DNA of 26,758 bases from contig URQA01000019.1 of the NCBI GenBank assembly GCA_900549885.1, forward strand, positions 1 to 26,758, given 5' to 3'. This DNA comes from an uncultured Eubacteriales bacterium. Its GTDB lineage: Bacteria > Bacillota > Clostridia > Oscillospirales > Oscillospiraceae. This document shows positions 21,408-26,758 of this stretch, piece by piece. Position 1 is the stretch's first letter. Each line of letters begins with the position of its first letter. The notes under the pieces were generated by a model. That model did not search any database, was not told the DNA's origin, and worked only from the letters and a program-made list of their open reading frames with translations. The position numbers and the translations under genes were made by a program.

Positions 21408-22672
21408 CGTACCACCTTCCCGTCGTAGATTCCGGTGGCGTTCAGGATGATCTCATCCCCGGCCCGCAGCCGCCGGGAGGCGTCTGGGTCCGCCGGCTCC
21501 ACCAGGTAAAAATTCTCATCTGTATACAGCACGTTCACCCGCTGAAGTTCCGCTTGAGTACCCACCACGGTGTACACAGCAGTATATTGGGTCTCGGTGG
21601 TCTCCCCGGTCTCCTCATCCGTCACCGTCTCGGTCAATACCCGCAGAGCCCGCCGGGGGATTCGGATGCCCTCCAATTCCTGGGTGACAATGTCCACCGT
21701 CTGCACCCGGAGCAAAGTGGTGTCCGCCAGATTGGTGCGGGAGGAAAACAGCAGGACGACCTGCCCGTTTTCCGGATCACTGATCTGTTCCAGCGTCATG
21801 TCCACCTGGCCAAACCAGTCGTAGGAGAAGGAAATCGTATAGGTCCGCCCTTCCAGCAAGCCTTTGGCATCCTCTTCCGCGAGGATTGCCGCGAAATACC
21901 AGGTGGACGAGGTGATGAGCTTGCCCACCGTGCCGCCGGGAGCAGCCACATCCCGGCCTAGCAGCCCGCTTAGCTGGGAAGGGGTCATGTCAAGGACTGA
22001 GACCGGATCAATGAGAGACTCATAGCCGTCGGCTACACCAGAAAACACCCCGGAGGCGGGGGCGGCAACAGAGGTAGCCACCTGGCTGAGACTGCTTTTC
22101 AGGGCAGCCAGTTCGGATTCCTTCTCATCGCAGAGAACGGCGAGGCCTCCTGCGGCTTCATGGTCGCCGTAGGTGTAGTCCCGTTTGAACACCATAGTGC
22201 GCAGGTTGAGGGTGGAGTCCTCCAGGGAGGACAGGTCCCCGGAGGCGGTGAGAGAGCGCAGATCGGTGATACAGTCTAGCACAGCAGCGTCCAGCCGGGA
22301 GGTATCTGTGGTGTCCGTACCGGAGGACAGGGCGTAGTTAAGCTGCTCAATTTCGGCGCTGAGGGTATTGATGGCCTGGCTGGTGGCCTGGCCAGACGCA
22401 TCGTGATACAGCAGGGCCACGGTCTGTCCGGCGGATACCTTTTCTCCTTCACTGGGGATCAACTCCACATAGGCGCCAGAGCCGGATAGTACCGTCTCTT
22501 CACGGACCACGATTCCGGAGGCATCCGTACCCACTTGGATGACCGCGGAATAGGCCGGGACGGTGACCGTCTCATCCTGCCAGCCGCGGACGATGTAAAA
22601 GACCAAGTAGGCGATTAAGCCTACCGCCAGGACGGATATAGTGATTTTCGTGGCTAGGTTGCTCTGTTTCAT
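21404..22672 (-). CDS. HlyD-like membrane adaptor protein
   Basis: The protein has one N-terminal membrane anchor (about residues 9-28, ITISVLAVGLIAYLVFYIV) and an outside domain resembling HlyD/membrane-fusion proteins. A first half lipoyl-like motif is VELIPSEGEKVSAGQTVALLY, then a helical segment (about 95-210), then the second half VAAPASGVFSGVADG, and beta-rich domains near the C-terminus with IPRRALRVL. In Gram-positive cells such adaptors work with ABC transporters or organise envelope complexes, but no transporter partner is beside it. The ATG at 22672 has AAAGGA 6 bases upstream and gives 422 residues; a longer frame from 22735 lacks a better site. It overlaps yggS by 4 bases, showing translational coupling to division genes. 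Confidence 0.75.
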   Translation of the reverse strand: MKQSNLATKITISVLAVGLIAYLVFYIVRGWQDETVTVPAYSAVIQVGTDASGIVVREETVLSGSGAYVELIPSEGEKVSAGQTVALLYHDASGQATSQAINTLSAEIEQLNYALSSGTDTTDTSRLDAAVLDCITDLRSLTASGDLSSLEDSTLNLRTMVFKRDYTYGDHEAAGGLAVLCDEKESELAALKSSLSQVATSVAAPASGVFSGVADGYESLIDPVSVLDMTPSQLSGLLGRDVAAPGGTVGKLITSSTWYFAAILAEEDAKGLLEGRTYTISFSYDWFGQVDMTLEQISDPENGQVVLLFSSRTNLADTTLLRVQTVDIVTQELEGIRIPRRALRVLTETVTDEETGETTETQYTAVYTVVGTQAELQRVNVLYTDENFYLVEPADPDASRRLRAGDEIILNATGIYDGKVVR

Positions 22673-22759
22673 AGGGGGTCCTTTCTTTCTCTCTTTTGGC
22701 CCGCCGGAAAAGGGGCAGCTTTTTTCGGCAGGCATTTCTCCCTAGACCGGAGGCGGAGG

Positions 22760-22993
22760 TCAGAACTCCAGCTCGACTGCCCGCTCGGGGGTAATGGTGG
22801 AAATAGCGTGCTTATAGATGACCTGCTGCTTGTTATCGGTCATGAGGACGACAACATAGGGATCAAAGGCATGAATCACGCCACGCATTTGGTAGCCGTT
22901 CATAAGGAATACCGTCACATGGGCGGCGGAGCGGCGGGCGGCGGCCAGGAAGGTATCCTGGATATTGGGCAGCTTTGCGGTGGTAGTTAACAT
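22760..22993 (-). CDS. hfq: RNA chaperone Hfq
   Basis: Hfq is a hexameric Sm-like ring that binds A-rich and U-rich RNA and helps small RNAs pair with messages. The 77-residue protein has Sm1 (NIQDTFLAAARRSAAHVTVFLMNGYQMRG) with arginines R20 and R21 at the rim position, and Sm2 with the proximal-face YKHAIST (K61, H62). There is essentially no C-terminal extension, usual for Gram-positive Hfq. The ATG at 22993 has AAAAGGAG 9 bases upstream; an in-frame TTG at 23044 is less likely. It follows miaA by 51 bp, the common miaA-hfq order. Confidence 0.94.
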   Translation of the reverse strand: MLTTTAKLPNIQDTFLAAARRSAAHVTVFLMNGYQMRGVIHAFDPYVVVLMTDNKQQVIYKHAISTITPERAVELEF

Positions 22994-23044
22994 AAGTATA
23001 CACTCCTTTTCTATTTCGGGCAAGAGGCTTGTCCGCGAGTGCAA

Positions 23045-23989
23045 CTATTGTAAACCGGAGGCATGGACGAGTTGTGTCGAATCCTGGACGGCGGCGGAAA
23101 AATCTGGTTCCCGCTCCCAAAGCAGCCAGTGGACCTCCTGATTCCGTCGGAACCAGGTCAGCTGCCGTTTGGCATACTGCCGGGAGCGGAGCTTGACCTC
23201 ATCTACTCCATCCTGGATGGGCCTCCCTGCCAGGAGGGCGGCGGCCAGCTCCTTGTAGCCGATGGCCTGCATAGCAGTACACTCCGGGGAAATACCCCGG
23301 CGGAGCAGATCTTGGACCTCATGTTCCAGCCCAAGGTCCATCATCTGCTCCACCCGCCGGTCGATGCGATCCCAAAGCCAGGACCGCTCCCGGAAGTTCA
23401 GCGCGATGGTGAGAGGAGTATAGCGGTTTGGGATGGCCTGGCTTTCCAGGTTATGCTGAGTGATGGTCTTTCCGGTGGACAAAAAAACCTCCAGCGCCCG
23501 GATGATGCGCTTTTCATCGTTGGGATGAAGGCGGGCGGCCGCCTCCGGGTCGACCTGGCGCAGCTCGGCCAGTAGGGCAGCCAGTCCCTCCTCATCAACC
23601 CGGCGCTGGAGCCGCTCCCGCAGGCCGCTGGCCGCCGGAAAGGGGGCAAACTCCCTGCCAGCCACTAGGTTGTCAATGTAAAGCCCCGTTCCCCCGGCTA
23701 CGATGGGCAGTTTTCCCCGGGCCAAAATATCGTCCACCACCGGCACGGCGTCCTGGACGTACCGGGCCACGGAGTAGTTTTCCCAGGGGTCGGCCACATC
23801 CAGCATATGGTGGGGTACGCCGCCCATTTCCTCCGCTGTGGGCTTGGCGGTGCCGATGTCCATGCCCCGGTAGACCTGCATGGAGTCGGCGGACACCACC
23901 TCGCCGTTCAGCCGCTGAGCCAGGGCAACGGCCAGGACGGTTTTGCCCGAAGCCGTTGGTCCGCAGATGACTAAAAGATTGGGTCTCAC
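23045..23989 (-). CDS. miaA: tRNA dimethylallyltransferase MiaA
   Basis: MiaA transfers a dimethylallyl group to A37 of tRNAs that read UNN codons. It has P-loop GPTASGKT (10-17), catalytic D35 in VVSADSMQVYRGMDIGTAKP, GGTGLYIDNLV (about 98-108), and C-terminal MQAIGYKE and SRQYAKRQLTWFRR. Length of 314 residues is normal. The start is a GTG at 23989 with AAGGAG 8 bases upstream. It is the first gene of the minus-strand operon continuing with hfq and the division genes; mutL, often upstream in other bacteria, is not in the adjoining sequence. No clear promoter for it was found in 23990-24270. Confidence 0.96.
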   Translation of the reverse strand: MRPNLLVICGPTASGKTVLAVALAQRLNGEVVSADSMQVYRGMDIGTAKPTAEEMGGVPHHMLDVADPWENYSVARYVQDAVPVVDDILARGKLPIVAGGTGLYIDNLVAGREFAPFPAASGLRERLQRRVDEEGLAALLAELRQVDPEAAARLHPNDEKRIIRALEVFLSTGKTITQHNLESQAIPNRYTPLTIALNFRERSWLWDRIDRRVEQMMDLGLEHEVQDLLRRGISPECTAMQAIGYKELAAALLAGRPIQDGVDEVKLRSRQYAKRQLTWFRRNQEVHWLLWEREPDFSAAVQDSTQLVHASGLQ

Positions 23990-24269
23990 TCAGATATCTC
24001 CTTTCGAGAGGGGGCGCTTCCCCTGGCAGAATGGATAAAGGCTTTGAAGTCCCGTCAGAGCCCAGCGGGGCGGGTCTGGTGGGGAGAGGACGAGCAAGGG
24101 AGCGGGCGGAGAATTCACGCTAGGCGAAAACGGAGGACAATGGACTTTGCGAGGACGATTTTGCCTGGGCAAATAAAATCGAGGGGAGTACAACCTTGTG
24201 GGGAAAGGTCCATAGATAACGAAAGAAAGGTGGAGGGAATCATTTAAGGCTATGGCTTGAGATTTTCCA

Positions 24270-24324
24270 TTGACAGAAGCGGGACCCCATGATATCATGG
24301 GGAATGACAACGATAGTTGTCATT
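24270..24324 (+). promoter_or_regulatory. Promoter with two overlapping palindromes upstream of ABC genes
   Basis: TTGACA (24270-24275), a 17-base spacer and TATCAT (24293-24298, preceded by TGA as an extended -10) form a strong promoter. The -10 lies in the centre of the perfect 18-base palindrome CCCCATGATATCATGGGG (24285-24302). Directly adjacent is a second perfect inverted repeat with arms AATGACAAC (24303-24311) and GTTGTCATT (24316-24324) around GATA, covering the start point. This layout fits a repressor operator. The protein that binds is unknown. Confidence 0.7.
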
Positions 24325-24431
24325 CTGACAAGTATTTACGTCAAAATAGCGGCTCCGACTGTATCCGAGTCCAAGATGGCCGAGGGGGGAATGGTTTCCC
24401 AAAATTTAATCTACATTATACTGGATTTTCA

Positions 24432-24460
24432 TTGACTTTACAACCGCCTGCCGTTAATCT
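24432..24460 (+). promoter_or_regulatory. Possible second promoter of the ABC genes
   Basis: TTGACT (24432-24437), a 17-base spacer and TAATCT (24455-24460). It would start near 24467, about 54 bases before the ATPase ATG, bypassing the palindromes. Weaker match than the upstream one. Confidence 0.35.
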
Positions 24461-24520
24461 GAGGCGGAGAGAACCCTATGGGGGATGATCCCGGTCGGGA
24501 AAAGCAAAGGAGAATCATTC

Positions 24521-25240
24521 ATGGAACTGATATTGGAACAAATTACAAAAAACTTTGGCACGAAGCAGGTACTGAAAGGGGCCAGCTACACCTTTGCCAA
24601 AGAGGGCATCTACGGCCTGCTGGGGCGAAACGGCGCGGGCAAGACCACCCTGTTCAACTGCCTGTCCGCCGAGTACCCGCCGGACAGTGGTAAGGTAGAG
24701 CTGGTGGACCACAGCGGGACCCGTCGCCCTCTGGGCCAAGGGGACGTGGGTTACGTGCTGTCCACCCCGGTGGTGCCGGAATTTCTCACCGGCTATGAAT
24801 TTGTGAAATTTTTTCTGGAAATCACCGGCGACCCGGGCCGCACGGGCCGCACTCCCGACGACTGGCTGGCCCTGGTGGGGATTGAGGCGGATGATCGGCA
24901 CCGGCTTATGCGGGGCTACTCCCACGGCATGAAAAATAAGGTGCAGATGTTGTGCTTTCTCATCGGCCGGCCGCCGGTGATCCTGCTGGACGAGCCGCTG
25001 ACCTCCTTCGACCCCGTGGCGGCCCTGGAGATGAAGAACCTGCTGAGGGATATGAAAGAGGAACACATCCTTATTTTCTCCACCCACATTCTCCAGCTGG
25101 CCACCGACCTGTGCGATGAGATCGTGGTGCTCAACCACGGCTTGCTGGAAGAGGTGGATTCCGCCCTGATTCATACGCCTGAGTTTGAACAGCGCGTTGT
25201 GGAGCTTCTCCGGGATGAGGGGGAGGGAGAGCATGAATAA
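24521..25240 (+). CDS. ABC transporter ATP-binding protein
   Basis: A 239-residue ABC ATPase that would power the neighbouring permease. Motifs: Walker A GRNGAGKTT (35-43), Walker B VILLDEP (153-159) with D-loop SFDP, and H-loop H189 in FSTHIL. The signature is SHGM (in GYSHGMKNKVQM, 132-143) in place of LSGGQ, and the Q-loop position reads VGYVLSTPVVPEFLTGYE with no glutamine. Both features occur in a subgroup of Firmicute exporters of this kind, as far as I recall. The ATG at 24521 has AAAGGAG 8 bases upstream; the longer frame from 24485 has no better site. It overlaps the permease start (ATG at 25233) by 8 bases. Substrate unknown. Confidence 0.92.
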   Translation: MELILEQITKNFGTKQVLKGASYTFAKEGIYGLLGRNGAGKTTLFNCLSAEYPPDSGKVELVDHSGTRRPLGQGDVGYVLSTPVVPEFLTGYEFVKFFLEITGDPGRTGRTPDDWLALVGIEADDRHRLMRGYSHGMKNKVQMLCFLIGRPPVILLDEPLTSFDPVAALEMKNLLRDMKEEHILIFSTHILQLATDLCDEIVVLNHGLLEEVDSALIHTPEFEQRVVELLRDEGEGEHE

Positions 25241-26758
25241 CGCCTGGACCATTTTTCGCATCAACGGCGCTCTCCGGGGAAACAAGCTTATCTACTGGCT
25301 GGGCCGCCTGCCCCTGATCCGCCGCCTGTTCACCGACCGGCTCTACTCAGCCGGAGAAGGCAAACTGGCCCTTACCATTCTTCAGGCGCTGTGGTGGGCG
25401 CTGAAGGCTGTGGTGGGCAAGGTGCTATATCTGGCCGTGTGCCTGTTGATCAGCGCTTTTCTGGCCCTGGAGGGGCCGCAGGATATGCTTAGGCCGGAAA
25501 ACCTCGGCCCCTTCTGCTGGACGTTCCTCTGGTTCAGCTTCCTCATTGGCACCATGCTCCAGCCCCACGCCGTGGCCCCTTCCCAGCTAAAATATATCTG
25601 CGTGCGCATGATGGCCCTAGACGCCAAGCGCTACCAGATGATTACCGGCCTGGGTCACCATCTGGCCGCCTTCGCCGGATTCACTCCCTTTCTCATGTTG
25701 ATCACTGCCCTGCTGAGGGCCGGTCCCTGGGCGGGGCTGGTCATCAGCGTAGAGCTAGCCCTGGTCCGGCTGGCCGCCGAGGGCTTCCACCTGTTCCTGT
25801 ACAGCCGCACCGGGGTGAGTATTGGAAATAAGGCGTGGTACATCATCCTTCTGACGGTTGTGGGCACAGCGGGCTCCGCCGCGTGCCTGCTGGCTCTCCC
25901 CCAAAGCCGGCCCCAGGACGTGCTGCTCCACCCGGCGGTGGTGGCCGTCCTGCTGGTGCTGGGGGTGCTGGGGGCGGTGTACATGGTCCGCTTCCCCGAC
26001 TATTACCGCCTGGCGCTGGACACCTGCAAGGCGGAGGCCGTCTCCCCGGAGCTGGCCCAGCAGAAGGCCCGCGGCTCCCAGTTCAACGACGTGAAGCTCA
26101 AAGACAGCGACCTGACCGCCGAGGGGGACTCCCGGTTGACGGGCTGGCCCTATCTCCAGGCCCTGTTTTTCCGCCGCCACCGCCGGATGCTCTACAAGCC
26201 GGTGAAGATCGTGCTGGCTATTGTGGCCGGGGTGACGGTGGTGGGGGCCGGCATCCTTTTGTTCCTCCGCGGTGAGGAGACGGCGGAAACCTTTAACCTG
26301 GTCCCACTCTGCCTGCCCTACTGCGTGTTTTTTATGTACTTTATGGACAACTCGGTGGGCACCCGTATCTGCAAGGCGATGTTTTACAACTGTGACCTGG
26401 CCATGCTGAAATACCCCTGGTATCGCCAGGGGGATGTGGTGCTGAAGAACTTCCTGCTGCGCTTTACCCGGCTGTGCGGCGCCAATCTGGCCCTGTCCGG
26501 GGCGGTGTGCGTCATGTTCACGGTGCTGACCTTGTGCGCGGGGGGTCGGCCTGCCCTGGGGGAGTACCTAGTGTTTATGGCAGCCATTTTGTGTCTGGGG
26601 GTATTCTTTGCCGTCCACTGCCTGGGGATGTACTACCTGTTCCAGCCCTACACCTCTGATCTCCAGGTGAAGAACCCCTTCTTCTCCGCCATCAATTTCG
26701 CCGTGTACATCGTGTGCTATATGTGTATCCAGATCCGCAGCACCCCCTCTTGGTTCGC
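25233..26758 (+). CDS. ABC transporter permease, large polytopic (partial at window end)
   Basis: An open frame begins at ATG 25233, inside the last codons of the ATPase gene, and stays open to the window end, giving at least 508 residues. About eleven hydrophobic segments are visible, roughly 55-78, 93-110, 143-161, 166-184, 202-222, 235-252, 325-345, 355-372, 415-436, 444-468 and 483-500. A charged cytoplasmic-like loop lies at about 253-320. The N-terminus (NNAWTIFRINGALRGNKLIYWL) is amphipathic. The coupled ATPase makes an ABC exporter the best call, but I do not recognise the permease family from motifs. The C-terminus and anything downstream are outside the window. The ATPase-permease overlap implies coupled translation. 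Confidence 0.8.
   Translation, partial: MNNAWTIFRINGALRGNKLIYWLGRLPLIRRLFTDRLYSAGEGKLALTILQALWWALKAVVGKVLYLAVCLLISAFLALEGPQDMLRPENLGPFCWTFLWFSFLIGTMLQPHAVAPSQLKYICVRMMALDAKRYQMITGLGHHLAAFAGFTPFLMLITALLRAGPWAGLVISVELALVRLAAEGFHLFLYSRTGVSIGNKAWYIILLTVVGTAGSAACLLALPQSRPQDVLLHPAVVAVLLVLGVLGAVYMVRFPDYYRLALDTCKAEAVSPELAQQKARGSQFNDVKLKDSDLTAEGDSRLTGWPYLQALFFRRHRRMLYKPVKIVLAIVAGVTVVGAGILLFLRGEETAETFNLVPLCLPYCVFFMYFMDNSVGTRICKAMFYNCDLAMLKYPWYRQGDVVLKNFLLRFTRLCGANLALSGAVCVMFTVLTLCAGGRPALGEYLVFMAAILCLGVFFAVHCLGMYYLFQPYTSDLQVKNPFFSAINFAVYIVCYMCIQIRSTPSWF

Larger units (their letters stand above)
23990..24520. other. Divergent 531-bp intergenic region between miaA and the ABC genes
   Basis: No gene is supported on either strand; short open frames here lack ribosome binding sites. 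The left half (23990-24260) is the miaA leader side and contains an imperfect hairpin (CGATTTT and AAAATCG arms at about 24156-24181). The right half holds the main ABC promoter with two palindromes (24270-24324), a stretch with small inverted repeats (GACT/AGTC at about 24357-24375), a second promoter-like pair (24432-24460) and CCGCCT/AGGCGG arms at 24443-24467. From the first promoter the leader is about 215 bases long, enough for a regulatory RNA, but no known riboswitch was recognised. Confidence 0.6.

Noticed and set aside
23990..24310. 106-codon minus-strand frame upstream of miaA
   Set aside because: Proline-rich low-complexity translation, no ribosome binding site, and it would overlap the divergent ABC promoter palindromes.
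24285..24324. Palindromes as a Fur box
   Set aside because: The arms TGACAAC/GTTGTCA share only part of the Fur half-site and have a 4-base rather than 1-base centre, so naming a regulator is not justified.
24515..25285. 256-codon minus-strand frame opposite the ABC ATPase
   Set aside because: Antisense shadow; the plus-strand frame has all ABC ATPase motifs.
1..26758. CRISPR arrays, insertion sequences, tRNA or rRNA genes
   Set aside because: Reading through the window I saw no regularly spaced repeats, transposase motifs, or tRNA/rRNA signature sequences.

Overview
The window is a chromosomal origin region from a Gram-positive, low-redundancy Firmicute. Protein sequence character (dnaA, gyrA, gyrB), the GC-rich codon use and the gene order suggest a Clostridia member of the Oscillospiraceae type (Flavonifractor/Lawsonibacter-like). 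That placement is inference from familiarity with these proteins, not a search. No phage, insertion sequence, CRISPR array, rRNA or tRNA was seen.

Left arm (minus strand, about 11.05 kb down to 0.27 kb): dnaA, dnaN, an S4-domain YaaA, recF, remB (DUF370), a small PH-domain protein, gyrB and gyrA form one replication/topology block. It is followed by a small XRE regulator with two membrane helices and by rnhA. Two non-coding gaps are origin candidates: dnaA-dnaN (9346-9728, a cluster of TCCACA-core DnaA-box-like sites, several about one helical turn apart) and dnaA-rpmH (11052-11464, AT-rich, with the divergent dnaA and rpmH promoters).

Right arm (plus strand): rpmH, rnpA, yidD, yidC and jag/khpB, ended by a strong terminator. 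Next comes a second plus-strand unit with a Nudix hydrolase, an Orn/Lys/Arg decarboxylase-like PLP enzyme (YaaO type), the cyclic-di-AMP receptor darA, holB (overlapping starts), then ricT and a GNAT acetyltransferase. Compared with Bacillus subtilis, mnmE/mnmG/rsmG/parAB are absent after jag, and tmk and yaaR are absent from the yaaO-darA-holB-ricT cluster.

From 23.99 kb back to 19.57 kb a minus-strand operon reads miaA, hfq, a HlyD-like membrane adaptor, yggS/ylmE, sepF, divIVA. It links tRNA modification and RNA chaperone genes with cell-division genes and lies head-on to replication if the origin is near dnaA. A 531-bp gap follows. It holds a strong promoter overlaid by two nested palindromes, reading into an ABC ATPase and a large polytopic permease that runs off the right end of the window.

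The most interesting points are: DnaA carries His in place of the usual Asp of the GGRDH base-reading motif while the origin lacks canonical TTATCCACA boxes; GyrA and GyrB both have unusual residues at quinolone-pocket positions and GyrA has a degenerate GyrA box; an orphan HlyD-like adaptor sits inside a division operon; and the ABC exporter has a palindrome-rich promoter and atypical ATPase motifs. I found no clear novel multi-gene defence or mobile system; most of the window is core genome.
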